Below are positions 7,240 to 14,980 of a stretch of 21,924 bases of DNA, one piece after another. Origin of the DNA: Bacteroidales bacterium (GTDB lineage: Bacteria; Bacteroidota; Bacteroidia; Bacteroidales; Porphyromonadaceae); contig SFHG01000033.1 of the NCBI GenBank assembly GCA_004555765.1, forward strand, positions 1 through 21,924, written 5' to 3'. The translations under genes and the position numbers were made by a program. The stretch's first letter is position 1. Every line of letters starts with the position of its first letter. Below the pieces are notes generated by a model, which ran no database searches, was not told the origin of the DNA, and saw only the letters and a program-made list of their open reading frames with translations.

Positions 7240-9558
7240 ATGAGTCACCGAGTCTACCACGTGTTCTGCCTAATCTTCTTTGGACTGCTGTGTCAGTCGG
7301 TTTTTGCTCAAAATGCCCCTTTGACCGGCACTGTCGAAGATGAAGGCGGGTCGCCTGTCTCGTTTGCCAATGTCGTGGCACTGGCAGGCGACAGTGCGTT
7401 TTTGGCAGGCACCACGACCGGCGACACGGGTAAGTATTCGTTGGAGATCGGTGCCCGAGCCGCATTCGTGCGGATCAGCTACGTGGGGCTGGAGACTGTC
7501 ATTTACCCCGTGGGTTCCGTTCCCCGGAGGGTGGTGCTCAAAAATGCCGGCACAGAGCTCGAAGGCGTGAGCGTCGAAGCGGTTCGTCCGACTTTGGCGC
7601 TGAAGGGGTCTGCCATCGAGCTGTCGGTGGAGGGCACCACGCTCAGCAATCGTACGGACATTTCTGACGTACTGAAGCAGATCCCCGGTCTCACGGTTTC
7701 GAGTGAAGGCACCCCGTCGCTTTTCGGAGGTGGTACCCTGCTTATCGAAGTGGACGGCAGGGAGGTGCACAGCAACCAAGAGTTAACCGGTATAGACGTC
7801 AAAGACATCCAAAGCGTCAGCTTGGATCGTACCCCGGGAACCCGTTACCGGAGTAATGTCCGCGGGGTGCTTCGGATCAAGACGGCACGGTGGAAGAGGC
7901 GCACCTCTTTCCTTGCAAGCAGCAGGTTGAATCTGAATCACAGGTTTTACACAGAGGAGCAGTTGCAGGGCGGCTACTCCACTAATCGGGCAAGCTACTT
8001 CGGATCCTTCGGTTACAGCGATTACAGGTACCTCAAAGACCAGAGTATCACCACCACGCTACGTCCCGAAGAGCCCTCAAGGAGCTCTGAGTTGGCGACC
8101 TCGATGACGGAGGAGTTCGCCATGAGGCGGTTCAAGTGGCAGGCAAGTGCCGATTTCACCCTCTCGGAGCGGTTCCGGATCGGCTTAAAGTACCTCGGAG
8201 GCACAAGCTCCATTTATGACTATATCAATGACGATACCCGTCGTTCGGAGGCAGGTAAGCCTGTGGGTGTGCTCCATACCGACTCACGTATGACCCAGCC
8301 CGGGGACTATCATCATCTGAACCTCTACTCGGGCTATGACTTCTCCGACGCTTTGTCTCTGACGGTCAACGGAGACCTCTTTGTGGACAATACCTCCCGG
8401 AGGCAAGTCTCCGATGTGACCGAGGACGGTGCCCTCTCTAAGGTCGACCTCAAATCCGACAACAGATATACGTTGTGGCAAATTAAGCCGGTACTCAGCT
8501 GGGGTTTTGCCCAAGGCTTCCGGCTCGAAATAGGCGGTGAAGCAGGGGACATCCGAGGGCACGGCGTGCAAGACAGGGACGGGAAGACAGTCACGGATTA
8601 CCTCAATGACGAAGCTCTGTATGCCGGTTTCGCGAGCCTCGCTTTTCCAATAGGCGATAAATGGACGGGTAATGTGGGCTTGAGGTACGAGTACGCCCAC
8701 AGCGGGCTCTACAACACAGTCGGCGGGCAGGGAGACATTGACCGCCGGTACTCCAACCTCTTCTTCTCCGGCAAGGTCTCGGGTAAGCTCGGCGAGACGG
8801 CTCACACGCTCTCTTTTGACTCCTACATCGATCGCCCGTCCATGAGCCAGCTCAGCAATTTCTCCTACTTCTCCAGTCGCTATCTGATACAGGAGTCCAA
8901 TCCCCGCTTGATTCCGGAGCAGGACTACAATTTAGGTTACACGTTCCTGTGGAAAATCCTGTATTTCAATCTGAGCTATACCTATGTCAAAGACAGGATA
9001 CACATGAGCTTCAAGGTAAACCCCGACTTCCCTGACGGTTACATCCTGTCCAATGACAATTACGACAATTCCCGGAAGGTACAGGCGGTCTTGAATGTCC
9101 GAAAGACCTGGGACTGGTACACACTGAACGCCACCGGCGCCTTGATGTACGACCTGATCGACGGCAGTAAGTTCGGCCTCGACATCAAGCGTCGTCCCAA
9201 TCTGAATTTTTACCTGACCCAGACCGCAAGCCTCCCCCGCAAGTGGACGCTGTCCGTGGACTATACCTACGTCAGTCCCGGGATGTGGGGCATTTTTATG
9301 ACCGGGTCCCAGCACCAAGTGGACGTGAACCTCAATAAAACCCTTTTGGACGGCCGTCTCTCCATCGGTCTGGACGGACGGGATATATTCAGGACATCAG
9401 TCACCACATCGTTCACCGCCCTAAAGGATCTGCAGATGAGATCCAGTAACTACCAGGATGTCCGCACAGTGAGCCTGAAAGTGACGTACCGGTTCAATAA
9501 GAGCAAAGAATACCGTGGCGGCGGCTCCGCAGACTCGGCGATCGGGCGCATTAAGTAA
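7240..9558 (+). CDS. outer-membrane beta-barrel (TonB-receptor-like) protein
   Basis: The 772-residue protein has a signal peptide (residues 1-23, cleavage near VFA|Q). A carboxypeptidase-regulatory-like domain follows (about 26-110), then a plug-like region (about 115-220, with DISDVLKQIPGLTV and IEVDGREV). The beta barrel resembles the OMP_b-brl_3 family of Bacteroidetes. The last barrel strand (VSLKVTYRFN) is followed by a short Gly/Ser-rich tail instead of ending in an aromatic residue. Such proteins sit in the outer membrane and are presumed TonB-dependent transporters. The cargo is unknown. It is separate from groESL, preceded by repeat array B, and not obviously co-transcribed with ybjQ, which has its own promoter. 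Confidence 0.82.
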   Translation: MSHRVYHVFCLIFFGLLCQSVFAQNAPLTGTVEDEGGSPVSFANVVALAGDSAFLAGTTTGDTGKYSLEIGARAAFVRISYVGLETVIYPVGSVPRRVVLKNAGTELEGVSVEAVRPTLALKGSAIELSVEGTTLSNRTDISDVLKQIPGLTVSSEGTPSLFGGGTLLIEVDGREVHSNQELTGIDVKDIQSVSLDRTPGTRYRSNVRGVLRIKTARWKRRTSFLASSRLNLNHRFYTEEQLQGGYSTNRASYFGSFGYSDYRYLKDQSITTTLRPEEPSRSSELATSMTEEFAMRRFKWQASADFTLSERFRIGLKYLGGTSSIYDYINDDTRRSEAGKPVGVLHTDSRMTQPGDYHHLNLYSGYDFSDALSLTVNGDLFVDNTSRRQVSDVTEDGALSKVDLKSDNRYTLWQIKPVLSWGFAQGFRLEIGGEAGDIRGHGVQDRDGKTVTDYLNDEALYAGFASLAFPIGDKWTGNVGLRYEYAHSGLYNTVGGQGDIDRRYSNLFFSGKVSGKLGETAHTLSFDSYIDRPSMSQLSNFSYFSSRYLIQESNPRLIPEQDYNLGYTFLWKILYFNLSYTYVKDRIHMSFKVNPDFPDGYILSNDNYDNSRKVQAVLNVRKTWDWYTLNATGALMYDLIDGSKFGLDIKRRPNLNFYLTQTASLPRKWTLSVDYTYVSPGMWGIFMTGSQHQVDVNLNKTLLDGRLSIGLDGRDIFRTSVTTSFTALKDLQMRSSNYQDVRTVSLKVTYRFNKSKEYRGGGSADSAIGRIK

Positions 9559-9593
9559 TTGGGAGTGACTTGAACGGAGCTCAGAGCGCGCCC

Positions 9594-9624
9594 TTGCCAA
9601 AGAACCGGATAAGAGGTAAATTTG
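9594..9624 (+). promoter_or_regulatory. ybjQ promoter, Bacteroidetes type
   Basis: TTG at 9594-9596, a 20-bp spacer, then TAAATTTG at 9617-9624, an exact match to the TAnnTTTG -7 box. Predicted transcription starts near 9630, about 35-40 bp before the ybjQ start. Confidence 0.75.
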
Positions 9625-9669
9625 GATCAGAACAGAGTTAATCGCTAACTTCGTAAAAAAAAGATGACT

Positions 9670-9987
9670 ATGGTTATCACCACTACACCGACGGTCGAGG
9701 GGCATCCCATCCGCGAGTACAAAGGCCTTGTGACGGGAGAGACGATTTTGGGAACCAATATCTTTCGTGACTTTTTCGCGGGCATCAGGGACATCGTCGG
9801 CGGACGCAGTTCGAGCTACGAAGAGGTACTCGTCAAAGGGAAAGAAACCGCTATCCGTGAGATGGCAGACCGCGCCCGTGCCATGGGGGCTAATGCCGTC
9901 GTGGGAGTGGACATCGATTACGAGTCCGTCGGAGGAGAGACTGCCCTCCTGATGGTCGCGGTGAGCGGTACCGCGGTCGTCATCTGA
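9670..9987 (+). CDS. YbjQ family protein (putative heavy-metal-binding domain)
   Basis: This small protein (105 residues from 9670) starts MVITTTPTVEG and contains ETILGTNIFRDFFAGIRDIVGGRS and MADRARAMGANAVVGVDIDYE, hallmarks of the YbjQ/UPF0145 (DUF74) family. Family members form pentamers, and their function is not established despite the 'heavy-metal-binding' label. An in-frame ATG lies two codons upstream at 9664 (MTMVITTT). I chose 9670 because family members usually begin directly at the ITTT strand, but either start is possible. It has its own promoter at 9594-9624 and stands alone, followed by repeat array C. Confidence 0.88.
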   Translation: MVITTTPTVEGHPIREYKGLVTGETILGTNIFRDFFAGIRDIVGGRSSSYEEVLVKGKETAIREMADRARAMGANAVVGVDIDYESVGGETALLMVAVSGTAVVI

Positions 9988-10013
9988 CCCCTTCGGACAG
10001 CCCTCCGGATTTT

Positions 10014-10091
10014 GCACGTACCAAGCGCAAATTTTTGGTCTGTAGGTCATCGTCTTCCCGGTACGGCCGAAAAAAGTTTCTCGGTCTGTAT
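10014..10091 (+). repeat. 23-bp-period intergenic repeat array C
   Basis: Four units at 10014 (GCACGTACCA, inverted), 10036 (TGGTCTGTAG), 10059 (CGGTACGGCC) and 10082 (CGGTCTGTAT) have spacings of 22, 23 and 23 bp. The array fills the first part of the 265-bp gap between ybjQ and ssb, ending about 110 bp before the ssb -7 box. Spacers end in pyrimidine runs (for example GAAAAAAGTTTCT). Confidence 0.72.
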
Positions 10092-10198
10092 CTCCTTTCG
10101 GTGATTTTCCATGAGGTTTTGCGCCCTTTCTGCGCATGACGGAGGTCGGGACGATGTTTTTTCTTCCCGCCTATGTTCGGTCTTTATAGGAAAATGGC

Positions 10199-10206
10199 TA
10201 ACTTTG
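10199..10206 (+). promoter_or_regulatory. ssb operon -7 box
   Basis: TAACTTTG is an exact match to TAnnTTTG and lies 47 bp before the ssb ATG. The trinucleotide 20 bp upstream is TTC (10176-10178), one base away from the TTG of the -33 element. Confidence 0.6.
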
Positions 10207-10252
10207 AGAGCGTATTGGCGCGCGTAGCGCTTTGCCCGGAATATTGAGGAAG

Positions 10253-10690
10253 ATGACCTATAATAGGATTACCATCAGAGGCCACGTGGGTGCAGATCCC
10301 GAGGTCAAGTATGTCGACCCTGTAACGCCTGTGGCACGTTTCTCCGTTGCCACGGAAGCGGAGGGGTACGTCTCTCCCGATGGTCATTTTGCCCTCAAAC
10401 CCATCACGGAGTGGCATACCGTCTACTGTTACTACCGCTTGGCGGAGGTTGTGGATGCCTCCGTTTTCAAGGGAATGGAAGTGGCAGTGGAGGGACGTCT
10501 CGGTTATACGACGATACATAGGGGAGAGAGCTTGCCGCGCAAAGTGGCTTACATCGTGGCGGACAGTGTCTCCGTGATTGAACGCAAGGAGCAGGAGGAG
10601 ACGGCACCTGAGGAGGAACGGCCGAATAATCCCTATGGCGCTTACCTGGACTTCTTGGACAAAGGATCGGATGAGGATATGCCTTTCTGA
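10253..10690 (+). CDS. ssb: single-stranded DNA-binding protein
   Basis: The 145-residue protein starts MTYNRITIRGHVGADPEV, a typical OB-fold N terminus, and ends in the acidic tail DEDMPF that recruits replication and repair partners. It coats single-stranded DNA during replication, recombination and repair. The frame extends to a TTG at 10232, but the ATG at 10253 follows GAGGAAG and matches family starts, so it is preferred. It is first in an operon with gldE (26-bp gap) and the phosphopantetheinyl transferase gene. In many Bacteroidetes mutY precedes this block; here ybjQ and a repeat array do. Confidence 0.95.
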   Translation: MTYNRITIRGHVGADPEVKYVDPVTPVARFSVATEAEGYVSPDGHFALKPITEWHTVYCYYRLAEVVDASVFKGMEVAVEGRLGYTTIHRGESLPRKVAYIVADSVSVIERKEQEETAPEEERPNNPYGAYLDFLDKGSDEDMPF

Positions 10691-10716
10691 TCAGGTTATT
10701 TAGCAGCAGGAAAAAT

Positions 10717-12078
10717 TTGGAAGACCCATTTACATTTTACACAACTTTCGGGGAGGTGTTGGTGCATCCCCTTGCCTTCTTGGACATTATCACGCTTATC
10801 GTGATAGCGGTTTGTCTTTATTTCAGTGGTTTTTTTTCCGGATCTGAGGTTTCTTTTTTCTCGTTGTTGCCGTCGCACATAGAGGAGCTTAGGACTTCCG
10901 GCGAGCGCAGGGACAGCAAGATTTTGGATCTGCTGAACAACTCCGAAATACTTCTTGGTACGCTTTTGGTGGCCAATAACTTCGTCAATATTGCCATCAT
11001 CACGCTGACCAATTACCTCGTGACCCGGGTGTTCGATTTTACGGATGCACCGGCAGCCGGTTTTGCCGTGCAGGTCATCGGCACCACTTTTGTCATCCTG
11101 CTTGTCGGCGAGATCATCCCCAAGGTGATTTCCCAAAAAGACCCCCTCTCGATGGCTCGCCGAAATGTGGATGGCATCACGAAGGTACAGTCTCTCGTCA
11201 AACCCATCGTCAAAGGCTTGGTGGCTATGGGACACAAAATCTCCGCTCCCCTCAGCACGAATAAAGCGGAGATAGATCACGACGAACTCAGCCGAGCCAT
11301 CGAGCTCACGACCGACAGTGACGAAGAGAAAGGGGTACTTAACGAAATCATCCTCTTTCATAAAAAGAATGTCTCAGAGGTGATGCAACCGAGGATGGAA
11401 GTTGCGGCACTCGAGATAAAAGAAGACTTCGGGCGTGTAAAAGCATTCATCATCGAGAACGGCTACTCCCGGATGCCTGTGTACGACGACAGGATCGATA
11501 ACATCAAAGGCGTCCTTTATGCCAAAGACCTCCTTCCTTTCCTCTCCGAGCCTGACGACTTCAAGTGGCAGGATCTAATGAGAAGCGTGATGTTTGTCCC
11601 CGAGTCGATGATGGTCAGCCACCTTTTGGAGGACTTTCGGAGAGCGCACATCCACATGGCCGTCGTCGTCGATGAGTACGGCGGGACAAGCGGCGTCGTC
11701 ACTATGGAAGACCTCCTTGAGGAGATAGTGGGCGACATTAGTGACGAGTACGATGAGGAGGAGCAGCTCTACACCGTCAACCCCGACGGCACCTACCTCC
11801 TGGACGGCAAAATCTCCATACTCGATTTCTTGCGCTTGGTCAAAGTGGACAACTACGAAGACATCATCAAAGAGACGGACGAAGCAGAGACGCTCGGAGG
11901 TCTCCTGCTCGAAGTGAAGCAGGACTTTCCCCAGGTAGGCGAAGAAATCGTCCTTGAGGGGCACAGCTTCAAGGTGGTGGAGATGGGACGCAGGCGCATC
12001 TCGAAGATTCTTTTCACCCCAAACGCCTACCGCGACACTTCTTCGGACGGGGCAAAAGAGGATGAGACTACTCACTAA
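10717..12078 (+). CDS. gldE: GldE-like hemolysin/CorC family membrane protein (CNNM-CBS)
   Basis: The 453-residue protein has an N-terminal DUF21/CNNM membrane domain with about three or four helices. These include the signature SGFFSGSEVSFFSL near residue 40, a segment LLGTLLVANNFVNIAIITL near 85, and VILLVGEIIPKVIS near 130. Two CBS domains follow (about 220-340, with GYSRMPVYDD and VVVDEYGGTSGVVT), then a C-terminal CorC_HlyC domain (about 355-440). Position between ssb and a PPTase gene is the usual setting for GldE in Bacteroidetes. GldE is linked to gliding and type IX secretion in gliders, but it also occurs in non-motile species, where its role may be ion transport. The start is a TTG at 10717 preceded by AGCAGGAAAAA. 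No ATG occurs before the conserved membrane domain. Confidence 0.88.
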   Translation: MEDPFTFYTTFGEVLVHPLAFLDIITLIVIAVCLYFSGFFSGSEVSFFSLLPSHIEELRTSGERRDSKILDLLNNSEILLGTLLVANNFVNIAIITLTNYLVTRVFDFTDAPAAGFAVQVIGTTFVILLVGEIIPKVISQKDPLSMARRNVDGITKVQSLVKPIVKGLVAMGHKISAPLSTNKAEIDHDELSRAIELTTDSDEEKGVLNEIILFHKKNVSEVMQPRMEVAALEIKEDFGRVKAFIIENGYSRMPVYDDRIDNIKGVLYAKDLLPFLSEPDDFKWQDLMRSVMFVPESMMVSHLLEDFRRAHIHMAVVVDEYGGTSGVVTMEDLLEEIVGDISDEYDEEEQLYTVNPDGTYLLDGKISILDFLRLVKVDNYEDIIKETDEAETLGGLLLEVKQDFPQVGEEIVLEGHSFKVVEMGRRRISKILFTPNAYRDTSSDGAKEDETTH

Positions 12079-12571
12079 GGCTGTGGCCGAGGGGCAAGCG
12101 CAGAGAGCGGCGGTGCTTGATCTACTGGCGTGGCAGCTTCGGGAGGTTAGCCCTGCTTTGGTACACCGTAAGGACGGTAAGCCACGGCTGCGGGATTACC
12201 CGGATCTCGACATAAGCATCTCTCACTGTCTGACCGATGTCGCCGTTTTGATAGGACGGCAGGAGAAGCCGGGAGTGGATGTGGAGGGTAAATGGGCTCA
12301 GGCAGAGCGTTTGAAGGAACGGTTCTGCACCCCCGCAGAGCTCGGACTAAGCCAAGAAACAGGTCTCGAACCGATTTGGTTTTGGTGTGCGAAAGAAGCG
12401 TGCTTCAAAGCCCACTCCGATATTCTTGTGACTCCGTGGACGTCGGTTCGCGTAACGGGTTTGGGACGTGGGGACACTCTGGAGGCCGAAGTGTCGGGAT
12501 TTGGGACGGTACAACTCGGACGCCTTGTCCTGCCGTCGGGCGCTGCTTTGGTGTACACGCTCTCCTCTTAG
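12062..12571 (+). CDS. 4'-phosphopantetheinyl transferase (Sfp-like)
   Basis: The 169-residue protein carries the transferase motifs in order: DGKPRL (38-43), SISH (52-55), GVDVEG with metal ligands D73 and E75, and FWCAKEACFKA (107-117) with catalytic E112. It moves the phosphopantetheine arm from coenzyme A onto a serine of an acyl- or peptidyl-carrier protein in the cytoplasm. The start ATG at 12062 overlaps the last 17 bp of gldE, which points to translational coupling. The frame is open upstream to 11954 inside gldE, but residues before MRLLTK are gldE out-of-frame sequence. Its target carrier protein is not in the window. Confidence 0.9.
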   Translation: MRLLTKAVAEGQAQRAAVLDLLAWQLREVSPALVHRKDGKPRLRDYPDLDISISHCLTDVAVLIGRQEKPGVDVEGKWAQAERLKERFCTPAELGLSQETGLEPIWFWCAKEACFKAHSDILVTPWTSVRVTGLGRGDTLEAEVSGFGTVQLGRLVLPSGAALVYTLSS

Positions 12572-12667
12572 CGGACGCGTCTCTTCTTTGTGCTTTGCTC
12601 TTTACTAAAATAGACCCCCGTTCCTCGGGCTGAGTCGTGCCGACTTTCGGGAAGAAATCCTTTTAGC

Positions 12668-12683
12668 GCAACAAAAATGTTGC
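12668..12683. repeat. perfect hairpin palindrome overlapping a -33 element
   Basis: GCAACA (12668-12673) and TGTTGC (12678-12683) are exact inverted repeats around AAAA. The right arm contains the TTG (12680-12682) of the next promoter, so a protein bound here could block transcription. It may simply be chance, as the arms are only 6 bp. Confidence 0.4.
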
Positions 12684-12710
12684 AAGTTATGCGGAAACAT
12701 AGTATATTTG
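12680..12710 (+). promoter_or_regulatory. strong Bacteroidetes promoter for a short RNA
   Basis: TTG at 12680-12682, 20 bp, then TATATTTG at 12703-12710: an exact consensus match with the same geometry as the ybjQ promoter. Transcription should begin near 12716. It precedes the terminator hairpin at 12756-12787, so its first product is a short RNA. Confidence 0.8.
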
Positions 12711-12715
12711 TACCG

Positions 12716-12787
12716 TGTTTTTCATAGTATTAGATTTTAGGTTAATATTGAGAGCAAAGGTTGTCGTGAGACAGCCTTTTTCTTTTT
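12716..12787 (+). ncRNA. candidate short non-coding RNA or attenuator leader (about 70 nt)
   Basis: A strong promoter (12680-12710) is followed about 45 nt after the predicted start by an intrinsic terminator. Arms AAAGGTTGTC (12756-12765) and GACAGCCTTT (12770-12779) pair over 10 bp, with one G-U, around a GTGA (GNRA) tetraloop. They are followed by TTTTTCTTTTT. No reading frame of useful size is present in the transcript. The 5' part is AT-rich, with a possible weak stem TATTA...TAATA. Promoter-to-terminator units like this define several ncRNA families in Bacteroidales, and the CATAGTATTAGATTTTAGGT stretch resembles leaders I recall from that order, though I cannot check it. It may act as an sRNA or, by partial read-through, as an attenuator of the radical SAM gene 29 bp downstream. 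Confidence 0.6.
12756..12787 (+). terminator. GNRA-capped intrinsic terminator
   Basis: A 10-bp stem with a GTGA loop (12756-12779) and a following T-rich run to 12787. It lies upstream of, not after, a gene on its strand, between promoter 12680-12710 and the ATG at 12816. Confidence 0.8.
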
Positions 12788-12815
12788 GCCCTCATTTGTC
12801 CGATCCCTTTCTTCC

Positions 12816-13736
12816 ATGAAACCCTACCTCGATTTCTCTGAGTATCTTAGGAAAACTTTCCCCTGCAAGGTCCAAAAAATCTCCATCAATGCCTACCTTT
12901 CCTGCCCCAATAGGGATGGCGAAGGCGGGCTCAAAGGCGGTTGCACCTATTGCAATAACCGCTCCTTTTCTCCCGGATACACGCAGCAGGGGTTGGACAT
13001 CTCAGGGCAGGTGAAGGAAGGCATTGCCTTTTTCTCCCGAAAATATCCGACGATGAAATACATCGCCTACTTCCAGAGCTATACCAATACCTATGGCGAA
13101 GTCTCCCACCTCATCGACTTGTATGAAGAAGCGCTGAGCCATCCCGATGTCGTAGGGCTTTTCGTGGGGACGCGCCCGGACTGCGTCTCGGAAGAACTTC
13201 TGTCCTACTTCGAGGCGCTTTCGCGCCGTACATCGGTTTTTATCGAGTACGGGGTAGAGAGTACAAATGACGACACTCTGAGACGGGTCAGAAGGGGGCA
13301 TGACTTCCGGGCATCAGTAGACGCTATCAAGGCCACGCACACGCACGGCATCCCATGTGGCGCCCATCTGATCATCGGTCTTCCGGGAGAGACGGAAGAG
13401 GATTTCCTCGGGCACATCCGGCGCTTGAACGCGCTGCCCGTCACCGCCCTCAAACTGCACCAGCTCCAAATCCTCAGAGGTACCGCTATGGGACGGGACT
13501 ACCTCGATAGCCCGGAGGCGTTTCGCCTCTTCTCGATGGAAGAATACATCCGGATTTCCGCCCTCCTTCTGCGCCATTTGAGACCGGATGTGTACGTGGA
13601 TCGCTTTACGTCCCAATCGCCCGAAAACCTGCTCCTGGCTCCCAAGTGGAAGGTCAAAAACTACGTTTTTACCGACCGGCTCATCTCCTATATGCAGGAA
13701 AAGGACTACCGTCAGGGCGACCTTTTTCGTCCTTGA
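12816..13736 (+). CDS. YhcC-like radical SAM protein (TIGR01212 type)
   Basis: The 306-residue protein begins MKPYLDFSEYLRKTFP and has the family's cysteine cluster CPNRDGEGGLKGGCTYC (C30, C43, C46), which holds a [4Fe-4S] cluster for reductive cleavage of S-adenosylmethionine. Later conserved parts include FVGTRPDCVSEELLSY, FIEYGVES and HLIIGLPGETEEDF. The substrate of YhcC-type enzymes is unknown to me. The frame opens earlier with a TTG at 12786, but that lies in the T-tract of the upstream terminator, so the ATG at 12816 is taken. The gene converges on the amidohydrolase gene, with repeat array D between them. Confidence 0.88.
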   Translation: MKPYLDFSEYLRKTFPCKVQKISINAYLSCPNRDGEGGLKGGCTYCNNRSFSPGYTQQGLDISGQVKEGIAFFSRKYPTMKYIAYFQSYTNTYGEVSHLIDLYEEALSHPDVVGLFVGTRPDCVSEELLSYFEALSRRTSVFIEYGVESTNDDTLRRVRRGHDFRASVDAIKATHTHGIPCGAHLIIGLPGETEEDFLGHIRRLNALPVTALKLHQLQILRGTAMGRDYLDSPEAFRLFSMEEYIRISALLLRHLRPDVYVDRFTSQSPENLLLAPKWKVKNYVFTDRLISYMQEKDYRQGDLFRP

Positions 13737-13751
13737 AATACTTCTTGGCTC

Positions 13752-13853
13752 ACACGTGCCGGGGCGATCTTTTGGGTACGTATGGGGACAAAATTTCGGT
13801 CTGTATCTCGATGTCATGAGATACAGACCGAAATTGATAGGAGGGATTACCCA
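13752..13853. repeat. 23-bp-period intergenic repeat array D
   Basis: Units lie at 13752 (ACACGTGCCG, inverted), 13774 (GGGTACGTAT), 13797 (CGGTCTGTAT), 13821 (ATACAGACCG, inverted) and, degenerate, near 13844 (GGATTACCCA). Spacings are 22-24 bp. The array fills the 153-bp gap between the convergent radical SAM and amidohydrolase genes. TTGGGTA before and TACCCAA after give an outer inverted repeat around the central hairpin. Confidence 0.75.
13792..13835. repeat. perfect 18-bp inverted repeat within array D
   Basis: AATTTCGGTCTGTATCTC (13792-13809) and its exact reverse complement (13818-13835) flank an 8-nt loop. It lies between two convergent genes and could form a stable stem in either transcript. 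There is no good T-run on the plus strand and only TTTTG on the minus strand, so terminator activity is possible but unproven. Confidence 0.85.
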
Positions 13854-13889
13854 AGGAAGAGAAATGCCCTTTTGCCGGGGAAACGTGCC

Positions 13890-14966
13890 TTACTTGAGGT
13901 GGTAAAGCAGTTCGGCGTTAAGGTGGAGAATCTGTGCCTTCTCCTCGTCCGTGAGGTCGGAGTTAAGGATATAGGTGACTGCCCGGGTGTACTTGTCGTC
14001 CCGGAAGTAGGGGAAGTCGCTTCCCATCATGTGTTGGGATGCTCCATAGGTTTTGACCGACAGTTCGAGCGCGCCGGAGTAGAAGTTGGCGGCATCGTAG
14101 TAGAACTTGCCGAGGGCTTCTTTCGGGCTGCTCTTGAAGGCACCCCAGTCTTTGTAGTTGTCCTCGATGCGTTGCATCTGAAACGCCAACCCGCCTCCCA
14201 GGTGTGCGAGGTGGAATGTGATAAAGGGAAATTTTCCCGGGATATCCGCTTTCAGAAGCTGCAACGGCAGGAGCAAGTCCTCGATGGGGGCACCCACTAC
14301 CCATGTGAGTCCGTGGTCTTGCACCATAGGACTCTTGGCGCCACAACCCGTGGGGTGGAAGTAGACGATGGTTTTGGCTTTATTGAACTCCTCGTAGAGG
14401 GGCAGAAACATACTGTCGGCAGGCGAGATTTCTTTGCGGATGATGGTGTTCAGAGCCACGCCTTTGAAGCCGGGACGATTCAGATTGCGCCTAAATTCGG
14501 CTATCGAAGCCTCTACGTAAGGCAGAGGCAGCGCCATATAGGCAATGAAGCGATCCGGGTACTTCTCCATCAAGTCGGCATACTTGTCGTTGATGTATCG
14601 GGCGAGGGTTACTGCCTCTTCCTCCGAGCCGTATTCCGGGGACTGCGGCGTAGCGGAGAGTACTTGCATCTTTACCCCCGCTTCGTCCATCATCTCAAGC
14701 CGGCGCTCCACCTGAGCTTCATCGATGTAAGCTCCGAGATCCCGCGCCACATCCGTCTCTTCGGAGCCGGCTTCTTTGAGCATATCCAGGTATTCTTTCG
14801 TCCAAAGATGGGCATGGGTGTCGATTGCTTCCATATCTTTCAAATCTTCGGCTGTGTAGGCTTTAGAGGACTTGTTTTGATCCTCTTTTTCGGTAGCATT
14901 TGTGCAAGAAGGAGTAAGGAAAGAGAAGGCGCACAAAGCCCCGAATCCAAGTAAAAGGGATTTCAT
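13890..14966 (-). CDS. amidohydrolase-2 family lipoprotein (metal-dependent hydrolase/decarboxylase fold)
   Basis: The 358-residue protein opens with a lipoprotein signal peptide ending in the lipobox LTPSC, so C21 would be lipidated and the enzyme tethered to an envelope membrane. The catalytic domain is a TIM barrel of the amidohydrolase_2 family (related to ACMSD and similar decarboxylases). It has the metal-binding HxH (H51, H53 in IDTHAHLW), later histidines in IVYFHPTGC and FITFHLAHLGG, and the acidic residue in MMGSDFPYF. The substrate cannot be deduced. An envelope-anchored member is less usual than the cytoplasmic ones. It stands alone: the upstream operon ends at the terminator 14981-15021, and no promoter box is evident in the 61-bp gap. 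Confidence 0.85.
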   Translation of the reverse strand: MKSLLLGFGALCAFSFLTPSCTNATEKEDQNKSSKAYTAEDLKDMEAIDTHAHLWTKEYLDMLKEAGSEETDVARDLGAYIDEAQVERRLEMMDEAGVKMQVLSATPQSPEYGSEEEAVTLARYINDKYADLMEKYPDRFIAYMALPLPYVEASIAEFRRNLNRPGFKGVALNTIIRKEISPADSMFLPLYEEFNKAKTIVYFHPTGCGAKSPMVQDHGLTWVVGAPIEDLLLPLQLLKADIPGKFPFITFHLAHLGGGLAFQMQRIEDNYKDWGAFKSSPKEALGKFYYDAANFYSGALELSVKTYGASQHMMGSDFPYFRDDKYTRAVTYILNSDLTDEEKAQILHLNAELLYHLK

Positions 14967-14980
14967 TTCTGTGTTTTGAG

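Noticed and set aside
9995..10013. Terminator after ybjQ
   Set aside because: Only a 4-5 bp stem (CGGA/TCCG) with TTTT can be drawn, which is too weak to call.
13752..13853. CRISPR array
   Set aside because: The repeated element is only about 10 bp, degenerate and partly inverted, with 13-bp gaps. No cas genes are nearby. It is a tandem minisatellite-like repeat.
13782..14954. 390-codon plus-strand frame over the amidohydrolase
   Set aside because: It starts within repeat array D and is antisense to a gene with clear catalytic motifs.
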